Shown here in pieces: positions 15,839 through 24,411 of a stretch of 49,091 bases of DNA (its first letter is position 1; every line of letters begins with the position of its first letter). The notes under the pieces are model-generated. The model searched no databases and was not told the origin of the DNA. It saw only the letters and a list, made by a program, of their open reading frames with translations. This DNA comes from Thermoplasmata archaeon (GTDB lineage: Archaea; Thermoplasmatota; Thermoplasmata; Thermoplasmatales; Thermoplasmataceae): the NCBI GenBank assembly GCA_021835025.1, contig JAKBQY010000056.1, forward strand, positions 1 to 49,091. The letters are read 5' to 3'. The position numbers and the translations under genes are program-made.

Positions 15839-17574
15839 GCCATCACCACAAAACCAAAATCCTTCGCCCATGTATATAATGGGCCAAGTGCAAATATTGG
15901 AAGATATGATAATAAACCTATCATAAGTATAACTGAGAGAAGCATAAAACCAAAGGAAAATGATCCTGTATCAATTGTGGATTTGTCGTATATAGATTTA
16001 GGCCTTTTAAAGGCAAATTGTTGGGCCAACAATAGCTGTATTCCTATAATTAAGTATCTACCCAGAAGCATTATAACCGAATCCACATAATTGAAATAAG
16101 GAGAATTGGTAGTAAATCCTCCCGCTTCAGAGCCATTGTTTGAGGCTGCTGAAGCAAATTCATAGACCAGATTTGAAATATTTGATGAAAAACCATTGTA
16201 AAATGTGTGCATAACTAGCGGTATCAATAACGTTATGCCAAGAGGTATAATAATTATCAGGGGGTGTGTGATCAATGATAATGTTGAATACTTCATCTCC
16301 TTTGAACCTATTCTTATATTCATTAATTCTGGTAATTTTCCGACCATCAAAGAGGCAATGAACAATGTGAATACAATATATGTAAAAATATTAATTATTC
16401 CGGTACCGACTCCACCGAGTGGGTCATTTAAAACTAGATTTGTTAACAATGACAATAAACCTATTGGTGTATAACTTACAATAGCACCAGAAGATGCGCC
16501 GGTTGACGTAAAAACTGAACCAACCTGAAATATTGTTGATGAGGCAAGTCCCAGGTAAACATCCTTGCCTGCGATATTGCCAGAATAAATTCCAGTCAAG
16601 GATGATTGCGCCGGAATTCCTATAAATTCTGAGATAAAAGCTAGAACAGATGTAAAAGCAAAAAATCCCATTAAAACACCAATAACCATGTTACCAAAAC
16701 GTTTATCGAATACGAGCCTTAATGACATCAGAGAGCCAAGAGGTATTATCATGAATGATATATATTCGACAATATTCGTAAACCAGTTTGGGTTTCCCAG
16801 TGGGAATGCGGCATTTGCACCATAGAAACCCCCACCATTTGTTCCTATATATTTTATCGATACAAGGGTGGCTACTGGGCCAAGAGGTAATTTGGCTGCC
16901 GAGGATGACCCAATTGGGTATATGTTCACAAAACTGCTGAGGGTTTCAGGTACACCTGCAAGTATAATTATTACGGCAACCAGAAGGGTAAGGGGGAATA
17001 TCAAATAAAAAATTGATACAAGAAAGTCATGATAAAAATTGCCAATTTTCCCATTGTCATTTAAAATGCCGCGAATAAACGCCATTGAGGCGGCAAAACC
17101 AGTACCTGCAGAAAGAAACATAAGACCCGTAATGACAAATGTCCAACTTAAAATGCTTAAATCAAAGGGGTTTGAAAAATGTTCTATATTTGTATTTGTT
17201 AAAAAACTTACAATTGTATTGACTGCAAGGGAAAATGTCATATGGTTATTTGCATCTGAAAATGGGAAATCGTGTTGAAAATATAAAAATAGAAAGGCAA
17301 GAATACCTGCAAATAAATTAAAAAGTATTAAAGTTGTGAAGTATTCCCTGAATTTCATCTGTTTGTTCTTATTTTCATTTAAATATTTTTCAAAAAAATT
17401 AACAATCCTCCCTGATATGGGATAAAACCAAGTAGTTTCTTCCTCATCCTTATACAATTTTTTAATATATCCTGAAATTGCATATGCAAATATGAATGCA
17501 AGAAAAATATATATAAATGTAATTATTAAACCCGACAATGCCCTATTAGCATCAATTATGGAATAAATACTCAT
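15829..17574 (-). CDS. kdpA: Potassium-transporting ATPase subunit A (potassium-binding channel)
   Basis: The 581-residue protein has about ten membrane segments and the selectivity-loop motif GTNGGGFYGANAAFPLGNPN, the KdpA equivalent of '[20 protein letters not shown]'. It forms the high-affinity potassium pathway in the membrane. Its ATG overlaps the kdpF stop as ATGA, and it overlaps kdpB at the other end, so all four genes are translationally coupled in the order FABC. Confidence 0.95.
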   Translation of the reverse strand: MSIYSIIDANRALSGLIITFIYIFLAFIFAYAISGYIKKLYKDEEETTWFYPISGRIVNFFEKYLNENKNKQMKFREYFTTLILFNLFAGILAFLFLYFQHDFPFSDANNHMTFSLAVNTIVSFLTNTNIEHFSNPFDLSILSWTFVITGLMFLSAGTGFAASMAFIRGILNDNGKIGNFYHDFLVSIFYLIFPLTLLVAVIIILAGVPETLSSFVNIYPIGSSSAAKLPLGPVATLVSIKYIGTNGGGFYGANAAFPLGNPNWFTNIVEYISFMIIPLGSLMSLRLVFDKRFGNMVIGVLMGFFAFTSVLAFISEFIGIPAQSSLTGIYSGNIAGKDVYLGLASSTIFQVGSVFTSTGASSGAIVSYTPIGLLSLLTNLVLNDPLGGVGTGIINIFTYIVFTLFIASLMVGKLPELMNIRIGSKEMKYSTLSLITHPLIIIIPLGITLLIPLVMHTFYNGFSSNISNLVYEFASAASNNGSEAGGFTTNSPYFNYVDSVIMLLGRYLIIGIQLLLAQQFAFKRPKSIYDKSTIDTGSFSFGFMLLSVILMIGLLSYLPIFALGPLYTWAKDFGFVVMAWI

Positions 17575-17660
17575 AATTTATCTGCCTCTAATATTGTCAT
17601 GATCAAATATACTGCCACAAATAAAAGAATTATGCTTAGTATTATGTATGCTATCTCCAT
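17571..17660 (-). CDS. kdpF: KdpF-like small membrane subunit (29 aa)
   Basis: The 29-residue peptide begins MEIAYIILSIILLFVAVYL and ends with MTILEADKL. One hydrophobic helix followed by an acidic 'A(D/E)' tail matches bacterial KdpF in size and layout. Its TGA overlaps the kdpA ATG as ATGA, the same coupling as elsewhere in the operon. KdpF is known to stabilise the Kdp complex in the membrane. The gene is easily missed because of its length. A TATA-like AAATATATA at about 17686-17696 precedes the ATG by 30 bases. Confidence 0.85.
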   Translation of the reverse strand: MEIAYIILSIILLFVAVYLIMTILEADKL

Positions 17661-17702
17661 TTCTTTTGATAGATTTAATTTTTGTATATATATTTAATCA
17701 TG

Positions 17703-17713
17703 TTTTTATATCA
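17703..17713 (+). promoter_or_regulatory. TATA box of the aldolase gene
   Basis: TTTTTATATCA lies about 24 bases upstream of the ATG at 17731 and there is no Shine-Dalgarno sequence. The divergent kdp promoter lies next to it, at 17686-17696 on the other strand. Confidence 0.4.
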
Positions 17714-17730
17714 TTTCATAATTTTCTTAT

Positions 17731-18381
17731 ATGTACGATAATGAGAAAAAAACACTGATTGAAGCATGCAAAAGAATGTACAATAATGGGTTGACTGTTG
17801 GGTCATGGGGGAATATAAGCATGAGAATATCAGACGATAGAATCATTATAACACCAAGTGGTTCCAATTATATGAAGATGAATATAGAGGATATTGTTGT
17901 AATGGATCTGAATGGAAACAAAATAGAAGGAAGATTAAACCCCTCAAGTGAGCGTTTGATGCATTACCAGATTTACAGAAAAAGAAATAATGTAAATGCC
18001 ATAGTTCACACACATTCCATATATTCCTCCGTAATATCCGTGATAAATAAGGATATTCCACCAATTACGGAAGATATTGTAATGATTCTTGGAAAAAATG
18101 TGAAGGTTGCAAAATATGCACTGACAGGAACTATGGAGCTTGCAAACAATGTTGTTGAGGCACTTGGCGCCAATAATGCTGCAATAATGGCAAATCACGG
18201 TGCAGTTTCCGTGGGATCTGATATGGAAAGGGCAATTACCGCTGCCGAGGTTCTGGAAAAATCCTCAAGGATAATGGTATATACAATGAATTTTAAGTAT
18301 AGTACAATTCCAGATGATGATATTTACAAATTGTTGAATATTTCAAGTGGTTATTTAAATCAGTGGAAAAACTGGAAATAG
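17731..18381 (+). CDS. Class II aldolase/adducin family protein
   Basis: The 216-residue protein fits L-fuculose-1-phosphate aldolase and relatives. SWGNISMRISDDRIIITPSG (about 22-42) is the phosphate-binding region, the acid Glu lies in PSSER (about 74), the zinc ligands are in VHTHSIYSS (about 94-100), and the third His is in MANHGAVSVGSD (about 154). The family cleaves sugar phosphates to dihydroxyacetone phosphate and an aldehyde, or dehydrates methylthioribulose phosphate. The exact substrate cannot be chosen. It is monocistronic and divergent from kdp. Confidence 0.85.
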   Translation: MYDNEKKTLIEACKRMYNNGLTVGSWGNISMRISDDRIIITPSGSNYMKMNIEDIVVMDLNGNKIEGRLNPSSERLMHYQIYRKRNNVNAIVHTHSIYSSVISVINKDIPPITEDIVMILGKNVKVAKYALTGTMELANNVVEALGANNAAIMANHGAVSVGSDMERAITAAEVLEKSSRIMVYTMNFKYSTIPDDDIYKLLNISSGYLNQWKNWK

Positions 18382-18383
18382 GC

Positions 18384-19934
18384 CTATTTTAACTGTTTTG
18401 CCATATATGGCCCCAATCTCTCATAACCAAGATTCCTGAAATAATTTCTAACGCCTATTCCACTTATTATTAATATTCTGTTTTTATCATATTCTTCTAA
18501 AGAGATTCTTTCCGCTTCCCTTACAAGATTCATACCAAGACCATGGTGTTGCCAGTGTTTCTCGGAATTACTTCCAACAGGAACAACATTGCCAAGAACT
18601 TTTAATTCTCTTATTATGGATGACCCAGCAAGTTCCTTTCTATGTGCCAGATCGGATGGCATCCTCAGCCGCAGATATCCAATTATTTGATTTTTTGAAT
18701 TTTCATATGATAAAAATATCTCATTGCCATTGCTTGCCATATACTTTCTCCTGATAAGTTTACAATCATTTGTGTAGTTTTCACCTGAAATGCCAACTTC
18801 CCGGCTTCTTATTTCCATTGTTTTTATTTGCATTTCATTCATATTTCTATCAACAAGGTTGTGGAGATCACTTCTTTTGACACCAGCCTCAATGAAATGT
18901 ACAGGTATGTCTCTCTGCATCCTCATAACCCTCACCCATGGAGGCATATTTTTCATGAAATACGTTATCAGTTTTACAGCCTTTTCTGTATCATATGGCT
19001 GGTATTTTCCCTCTTTCCACAATCTGTACAGGGAAGTGTTTTTAACTACAAGTGTTGGATAAATTTTTAGCATATCCGGTATATAGTTACCGTCATTAAC
19101 CATTTTATCAAAACTTTTTATATCATCCTCATAATTTGCTTCGTACATCCCTGGCATTAAATGATAAAGGATTTTTAAACCTGCATCCCTTGCCAGTTGA
19201 GTTGACCTTATAATTTCTTCTATTCCATGACCCCTTAAATTATCCCTTAATATTTTATCATTTAAAATCTGAACCCCAAGTTCAACCTTCGTGGTTCCAT
19301 AGCTAAGGGCACTATCTATTTCCTTTTCATAAAACCAGTCTGGTTTTGTTTCTACTGTAAGACCCACACATTTTCTATCCGAATTTTCATTTTCAAGTAT
19401 GGATTCCTCCAGGGTCGGAGATATTTTCCTGTTCATCCCATCCAGGCAACCTTTAACAAAATTCTTCTGGTATTCTTCAGATCTGGCAGTGAACGTTCCA
19501 CCCATTACAATTAAATCAACCTTGCTTGTATCATGGCCTATGGTTTCAAGTTGTTTTAACCTATTAAATGTAATATTATATGAATCGTAATAATTGTTTC
19601 TTCCCCTCAATGCAGATGGTTCAAATCCTGTATAGGACTGGGGGGAATTATTGTCAACTCCACCCGGGCAGAATGTACATTTCCCGTGGGGACAGGCTTC
19701 TGGTGATGTCATTGCAGCCACAACAGCAACGCCTGAAATTGTTCTTGTGGGTTTTTTCCTGAGAAGCTCAATATACAATTTTTTATTGTCCTTATAGTTT
19801 AAAATTTCAATATCACTTGGAACAACATCAAGATTGAATTTTTTGGAAAGCTCTACCTTCCTTTTTTGTAATTCCAATTTATTTTTTATTTCTCCTTTCC
19901 GTAATTCCTCTGTTATATCCTCATAAAAGTCCAT
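18384..19934 (-). CDS. elp3: tRNA uridine(34) acetyltransferase Elp3
   Basis: The 516-residue protein fuses a radical-SAM domain and a GNAT domain. SPEACPHGKCTFCPGGV carries the cluster cysteines; GGTFTARSEEYQ, GVQILNDKILRDNLRGHG and YHLMPGMYEANYEDD follow in the barrel, and the C-terminal acetyl-CoA loop is QHHGLGMNLVREAERIS. Archaeal Elp3 acts alone to make the cm5U-type modification at tRNA wobble U34. Length and motif order are standard. Its stop lies three bases past the aldolase stop, on the opposite strand (convergent). Confidence 0.96.
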   Translation of the reverse strand: MDFYEDITEELRKGEIKNKLELQKRKVELSKKFNLDVVPSDIEILNYKDNKKLYIELLRKKPTRTISGVAVVAAMTSPEACPHGKCTFCPGGVDNNSPQSYTGFEPSALRGRNNYYDSYNITFNRLKQLETIGHDTSKVDLIVMGGTFTARSEEYQKNFVKGCLDGMNRKISPTLEESILENENSDRKCVGLTVETKPDWFYEKEIDSALSYGTTKVELGVQILNDKILRDNLRGHGIEEIIRSTQLARDAGLKILYHLMPGMYEANYEDDIKSFDKMVNDGNYIPDMLKIYPTLVVKNTSLYRLWKEGKYQPYDTEKAVKLITYFMKNMPPWVRVMRMQRDIPVHFIEAGVKRSDLHNLVDRNMNEMQIKTMEIRSREVGISGENYTNDCKLIRRKYMASNGNEIFLSYENSKNQIIGYLRLRMPSDLAHRKELAGSSIIRELKVLGNVVPVGSNSEKHWQHHGLGMNLVREAERISLEEYDKNRILIISGIGVRNYFRNLGYERLGPYMAKQLK

Positions 19935-19956
19935 TTTAATTGTTAATGCTATGTAA

Positions 19957-20634
19957 TTATAAATTATTATTGTTATTCATATCATTCTGTTCCTCCATCT
20001 TTTCCCTGTATTTTTTTCTGCCAATAATTCGGATCCCATATGATGCTGCTATTGCAATGATTATTATGGCATAATCCATATATATTGATATGCCCAGATA
20101 GCTTGATGCAAATATAAATATTATTGCTATGATAAAAACAACGTTTGAAAGTATTAGATAAGCCTTTGACATTCTATAATTATTTGATCTATTTGCCCTG
20201 TTCCCCTGCTGACCTGCACCAGCCTGTGATGCCATTGATTTGATATATGGTGAAAGTAAAGACAGATAAATTACCAGTGGAACCTCATCATTCATGTAAT
20301 CATACGTGCCCGTTAACGATTGGGAACTGAATGTAATTGTACCAACCTTTGTTCCATCAGAGAGTAAATTTGAACTCTGGGATATACCATCATTCATCGG
20401 ACGTGTAATTGAATAGTTTCTTCCATTATAATTCATTTTAAGGTTTCTGCTTATCGTTCCAAGTTCCATACCATTCTGTGTAATTTTATATCCGCCTGAA
20501 GCCTTATCAATGTAAATATTTTGGGTTCCCGTAATTTCAAGGGATTGAGTTCCCATAGCACCCTGATTAACCTTTACTGAATATAGTTCATTACCATCCT
20601 GATAAATCTTGCCATCTTTATATTCGTACTGCAC
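19957..20634 (-). CDS. Membrane-anchored protein of unknown function
   Basis: The 225-residue protein has a hydrophilic N-terminal part (1-130) with repeating beta-like units (GKIYQDGNELYSVK, GYKITQNGMELGTI, GRNYSITRPMN, DGTKVGTITFSS). These are strand-turn-strand stretches that look like a scramblase/tubby-like or DUF-type beta sheet. A Gln/Gly/Asn-rich linker (AGAGQQGNRANRSNN) follows. Two hydrophobic segments lie at about 160-200. The tail is basic then acidic-asparagine rich (KYREKMEEQNDMNNNNNL). I cannot name the family. It is downstream of nothing obvious and expressed toward elp3, 22 bases away, so they may form one transcript. Confidence 0.6.
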   Translation of the reverse strand: MQYEYKDGKIYQDGNELYSVKVNQGAMGTQSLEITGTQNIYIDKASGGYKITQNGMELGTISRNLKMNYNGRNYSITRPMNDGISQSSNLLSDGTKVGTITFSSQSLTGTYDYMNDEVPLVIYLSLLSPYIKSMASQAGAGQQGNRANRSNNYRMSKAYLILSNVVFIIAIIFIFASSYLGISIYMDYAIIIIAIAASYGIRIIGRKKYREKMEEQNDMNNNNNL

Positions 20635-20677
20635 ATCTATTCATTGAAATGCATTATATTATACTTTGCATTTTTAC

Positions 20678-20690
20678 TATGCCGGACATT
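20678..20690 (+). repeat. TIR-like motif, copy 1
   Basis: TATGCCGGACATT at 20678-20690 lies just outside the decayed transposase tail (20709-20988) and probably marks that element's end. Near-identical 13-mers occur at 23394-23406 (minus strand, TATGGCGGAAATT) and 39692-39704 (TATGGCGGACATT), each in an intergenic gap. Confidence 0.35.
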
Positions 20691-20708
20691 CAGGGTTAGG
20701 AATTTGGG

Positions 20709-20988
20709 TTATTTTCTCTTCCGTTTACCGTGAGAACCTACGCGGTGAAATGTTTGTGGTTCGTAGCAACTGGGTAATACAACATTACAACACATACAGG
20801 CAAGTTTTGTGGTTGATATGGAAAGCTTTACAATTTTAGTGTGAGATGGTTCACAATATACAATTATCTACCATGCGCCAGCGATCACGTATTTCCACCA
20901 ACTTTATGATGGCTTGGTTTTTATTTGTTATACGGACGGCAAATTTATGAATTTTACCAGATTCTAACGAAAATGAGATGTCATTGGT
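20709..20988 (-). pseudogene. Decayed IS4-like DDE transposase C-terminus
   Basis: The 370-base gap 20635-21004 has unusually GC-rich patches. On the minus strand, 20851-20988 reads open for 46 codons with the pattern KIHKFAVRITNKNQAIIKLV EIRDRWRM, like the 'fltN...eiv.lYrdRWqIE' region of IS4-type transposases. A frameshift leads to 20709-20854, read as HTKIVKLSISTTKLACM then VVLPSCYE, like the 'kirS.st..rl.f.l..vlyN.w' end. The stop is followed within 30 bases by the TIR-like motif. No N-terminal half or other end is visible, so it is an inactive remnant. Homology is by pattern only. Confidence 0.45.
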
Positions 20989-21004
20989 ATATAATAAAAT
21001 GTTT

Positions 21005-22105
21005 TTATAAATTTTCTATTAGCATGGCAAGCAAGGCGGATCTTTCAGGAAGAGAGTTGGAAAATATAAATTCATTTTCCGAATGAGCCCCGTTCCCAAC
21101 AGCACCCAGGCCATCGAGTACCGGAGCATAATATGAGCAAAAGTTTCCATCACTGCCTCCTGAAACAGATGTTTCTTCCAGTTCTATACCGATATTTTTC
21201 GCTATATTACGTGCATTTTTAAATAATTCCACGGATTTTAGGGATTTTATCATTGGCGGCCTTATCTTATATTCCACTTCTATATTTACCTGCTCGTTTA
21301 GAGGTTTTATCGATTTAATCATTGATTTAATGTCTGTAACTGCATGCTCTGTACTGAACCTGAGATCCGCCTCCATTACGCATAGATTGGGTATGACATT
21401 TGTCCTGTTGCCTCCCTGTATAACGTTAAAATTAATTCCAGGTATTTCTGATTTTTTTACTGACATTATTATATTTGCAGCCTCGGTTATTGCATTTATT
21501 CCCTTATCCGGATCAAGCCCTGCATGTGCAGCCTTCCCATGTATCGTTAATTTCAAAGTTCCAACGCCTTTGCGTTCTGTTTTTAATTTGCCGTCAAGTG
21601 AGGGTTCCATTACGAGTGAATATTCTGCCTCCTTTGCATTCTGTATAATTATTTCCCTTGAAAAGGTGCTATCAATTTCCTCATCGGATGTCATTAAAAA
21701 AACAATTTCCTTCCGAATGCCATTGTTTTCTTTAAGATATTTTAAAGCGTATAATGTTTCAATAATACCCGCTTTCATATCAAACACACCCGGTCCATAT
21801 ATTTTATCATCCTTAATTCTGAAAGGGTTTGATTTCAGTGTTCCCTCCGTAAAAACCGTATCGTAATGCATTAATAACAATATTTTTTTTCCTTTACCAA
21901 AAACGGATATGAGATCATTTCCATTGGTATCAGATTTTATAATTTCTGACTCCAGATCAAGATTTTTTTTTAAATAATTTTTCATATAATCAACAAATTT
22001 GTCAAGAAGTTCCTTATTGTATGATGGGGTTTCCATTTCCACAAATTCCTGCAAATCACTGACCATATTCTTTTTATTATATTCCATAAATTCCTTAATA
22101 TTCAA
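21005..22105 (-). CDS. M20 family metallopeptidase/amidohydrolase
   Basis: The 366-residue protein has the M20 dizinc layout. LLMHYDTVF contributes the first His and Asp near residue 78, IYGPGVFDMKAGIIE the bridging Asp near 110, FLMTSDEEIDSTFS the catalytic Glu pair near 140, and KAAHAGLDPDKG the lid-domain His. A GGSDGNF and GNGAHSENEF finish the active site. It resembles glutamate carboxypeptidase / ArgE-type enzymes. The start overlaps the end of the racemase gene by four bases, so the two products likely act on the same N-acyl or peptide substrate. Confidence 0.9.
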   Translation of the reverse strand: MNIKEFMEYNKKNMVSDLQEFVEMETPSYNKELLDKFVDYMKNYLKKNLDLESEIIKSDTNGNDLISVFGKGKKILLLMHYDTVFTEGTLKSNPFRIKDDKIYGPGVFDMKAGIIETLYALKYLKENNGIRKEIVFLMTSDEEIDSTFSREIIIQNAKEAEYSLVMEPSLDGKLKTERKGVGTLKLTIHGKAAHAGLDPDKGINAITEAANIIMSVKKSEIPGINFNVIQGGNRTNVIPNLCVMEADLRFSTEHAVTDIKSMIKSIKPLNEQVNIEVEYKIRPPMIKSLKSVELFKNARNIAKNIGIELEETSVSGGSDGNFCSYYAPVLDGLGAVGNGAHSENEFIFSNSLPERSALLAMLIENL

Positions 22106-23187
22106 ATTAAGTCACCATTTTTAATTGAATATTTTTTCAATAAATCCTCATCAACAATTATTCCATTCCCATCGCCTGTATTGTCATTTATCACGCCTTT
22201 TTCCATTTTATATGGATTTTTAACTATATCGTTTTCAAAATATTTACTATTTGGGGATGTGTCACCGGGATAATCAATAAGTTCATTTGATGCCATTGCA
22301 ACATTATAGGATCTTCCTATACCTGTTTCCAGCATTCCTCCAATCCATACGTGCCCATTGTTTTCCCTCGTAATTTTTGCTATTTTCAATGAATTATAAA
22401 GCCCAGAAACCCTACCCGGCTTTATATTTATGATCTTGCATGCACCTATTTCAAATGCCTTTTCAGCCTTTTCCGGAGAAGTTATTGATTCATCAAGGCA
22501 GATGGGTGTGGATAATTCCTTGGCAAGTTTGGAATGAAATATCAGGTCATCATTATAAAGTGGCTGCTCAATATATGCCAGGTTATATTTGTCAAGTTTT
22601 TTTAATAATTCAAAATCCTTTTCTGTGAAATCAGAGTTGGCATCAACACTTAAGTTTATTTCGGGGAATACATCCCTTATACCACCTATAATCTTCTCTT
22701 CCTTTCCCTTCATAATTTTGACTTTAATTCTTTTATAACCAAGTTTTAATCCATCGTCTATCCTTTGAATCATTTTATTTATATCATCCATACCTATGGA
22801 AATACCAACGTCAGCGTATCCTCTGCTCTTTCCAAGATATTTATGAAGTGGCATATTGTTTAATTTAGCATGATAATCGAATAGGAGCATTTCGACAGAT
22901 GCCTTTGCCATATTGTGGCCTTTTATGAATTTTGACCTTTTAAGAAATTCTTCCGGCTCTGGTGTATCCTTGATAAGTTCTGACAAATAGTTTTTTATTA
23001 TGTGCATTGCCGTATCATTATCTTCGTAACTGTAGAATGGATTCTCATCAGTGACAGATTCAGAGTATGAAATAATACCATTATTTTCCAGCTTCAATAC
23101 TATTGCCACTTTATTGATGTCTGTGCCAAAACTTGTTGTAAACGGTACCTTTAATGGCATTTTAACCATAAAATAACTGAGTTTCAT
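22102..23187 (-). CDS. Enolase-superfamily racemase (NAAAR/OSBS or dipeptide epimerase type)
   Basis: The 361-residue protein belongs to the muconate lactonising subgroup. The KxK acid/base pair is in RIKVKIMKG; the metal ligands are in LSVDANSDF, YIEQPLYNDD and CLDESITS; the second catalytic Lys is in INIKPGRVSG. Near the end, WIGGMLETGIGRSYNVAMAS matches the GGMLETGIGR sequence of N-acylamino acid racemase/o-succinylbenzoate synthases. With an M20 hydrolase coupled downstream, racemisation of an N-acyl amino acid followed by deacylation is the simplest model; o-succinylbenzoate synthesis is the alternative. Confidence 0.88.
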   Translation of the reverse strand: MKLSYFMVKMPLKVPFTTSFGTDINKVAIVLKLENNGIISYSESVTDENPFYSYEDNDTAMHIIKNYLSELIKDTPEPEEFLKRSKFIKGHNMAKASVEMLLFDYHAKLNNMPLHKYLGKSRGYADVGISIGMDDINKMIQRIDDGLKLGYKRIKVKIMKGKEEKIIGGIRDVFPEINLSVDANSDFTEKDFELLKKLDKYNLAYIEQPLYNDDLIFHSKLAKELSTPICLDESITSPEKAEKAFEIGACKIINIKPGRVSGLYNSLKIAKITRENNGHVWIGGMLETGIGRSYNVAMASNELIDYPGDTSPNSKYFENDIVKNPYKMEKGVINDNTGDGNGIIVDEDLLKKYSIKNGDLI

Positions 23188-23457
23188 TGATATTTATTAT
23201 AACTCTATATATTAAATTTTTTACATAAAATCTATCCCCCAATATAATATTAGAATTTTTCAATAATAATTTCAATCATTCAAGTAGAATGTGATCCAAA
23301 AAACAAAAAATTATGTAATCATATACTGTATACAAAAAACTGGAACTTCAACCCGTGCTACACCGATAAATATATGAAAATGACCTAACGGGCAATTTCC
23401 GCCATAGCATAAAATCCAAATTGAAAATGTTAATTAATAATAATATAATATCGGATT
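23188..23457. other. Intergenic gap with TIR-like motif
   Basis: The 270-base gap is AT-rich apart from a more balanced patch at about 23345-23410. There, CCCGT and ACGGG could form a weak 5-bp stem, and TATGGCGGAAATT (minus strand, 23394-23406) repeats the 13-mer seen at 20678 and 39692. No ORF is supported; it may be a decayed insertion. Confidence 0.3.
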
Positions 23458-24358
23458 ATGTCCATTTACGAAGAAATCAGAGATGATATGTACAATTTAA
23501 AAATAGGAAATACTCCCCTTTTTAATTTCAACAATAATATATATTCCAAACTTGAATATTACAATGAATTTGGCTCTATTAAATCTAGGGCCGCCTTTTT
23601 TATGATAGATTATGCCATAAAAACAGGAAAACTAACAAAGAATAAAACCATAATAGAAGCCTCCTCAGGAAACACTGGCATAGCCATTTCTGGAATATCA
23701 AGGATGCTTGGATATAAAACCAAAATTGTCATTCCCGAAGGGGCAAGCAATGTAACAAAAAGAATATTAGAAGAAGCTGGTGCAGATCTTGTCCTTACAC
23801 AAGGAAACAGCACTGAAAACTCAATAAAATTTGTCGAAGAAATGATAAGAAAATATCCGGATAAATATATACAGTTGAAACAACATGACAATATCTTAAA
23901 TTCAATGGCACATTATTATTCAACAGGACCGGAGGTGTACAATGAAATAGGGAATGTTGATTTTGTTGTTGCTGGCATAGGTACTGGAGGCACAATAACC
24001 GGCCTGGCAAAATATTTCAAGGAAAATTCAAATTCAAAAGTTATAGGTGTAATTCCTGAAAAAAATTCACATATCCTTGGCTTGAGAAACCCCTTTAATT
24101 CATCAGAGAAAGGAATTATAGACAAATATGGAAAATATATTGACGAAATTTATGAAATAAATGAAAATGATGCATATAAGGCGGCCCAGAAACTTAAAGA
24201 GAAGTATAATTTATTTTGTCGGCCCCTCGTCGGGTGCTAATTTTTATATTTCAGGAATAATTCACGAACAGTCATTTAATAAAAGGATACTTACTGTATT
24301 TCCGGACAATGGAGATAAATATATAGAAATTTACAATTCAAAATCCATTGAACTTTAA
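23458..24358 (+). pseudogene. Cysteine synthase / PLP beta-family enzyme, frameshifted
   Basis: This is a fold-type II PLP enzyme of the O-acetylserine sulfhydrylase/cystathionine synthase group. The PLP Lys is in GSIKSRAAFF, the phosphate loop is EASSGNTGIAISG, and GIGTGGTITGLAKYF follows. The first frame ends early at 24240 with a nonhomologous tail (LFCRPLVGC). The family ending, VGPSSGANFY then TVFPDNGDKYI, is found in another frame running to 24358. One extra T in the run TTTT at 24214-24217 explains the shift; removing it gives 299 residues, the normal length. It is either a real inactivating mutation, an assembly error in a T-run, or a programmed shift. Without the end, the dimer and active site would be incomplete. 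Confidence 0.8.
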
Positions 24359-24411
24359 AAATGTGTTACAAAAAATAATTAATTTAACGGAAATGTAGAA
24401 AGAATTGAATT

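Noticed and set aside
15839-15871. Earlier kdpB start giving 11 extra residues
   Set aside because: It would overlap kdpA by 43 bases and lacks the GGTGAT ribosome site that precedes 15838.
18384-18390. Attenuator or terminator between aldolase and elp3
   Set aside because: The genes are convergent with three bases between; no hairpin is visible.
20635-21004. tRNA or stable RNA in the GC-richer gap
   Set aside because: No cloverleaf or TPsiC-like sequence could be found; coding pattern of a transposase explains the composition better.
23341-23406. Small ORFs (e.g. NFRHSIKSKLKM) in the gap before cysteine synthase
   Set aside because: Interrupted by stops and without ribosome site or TATA spacing.
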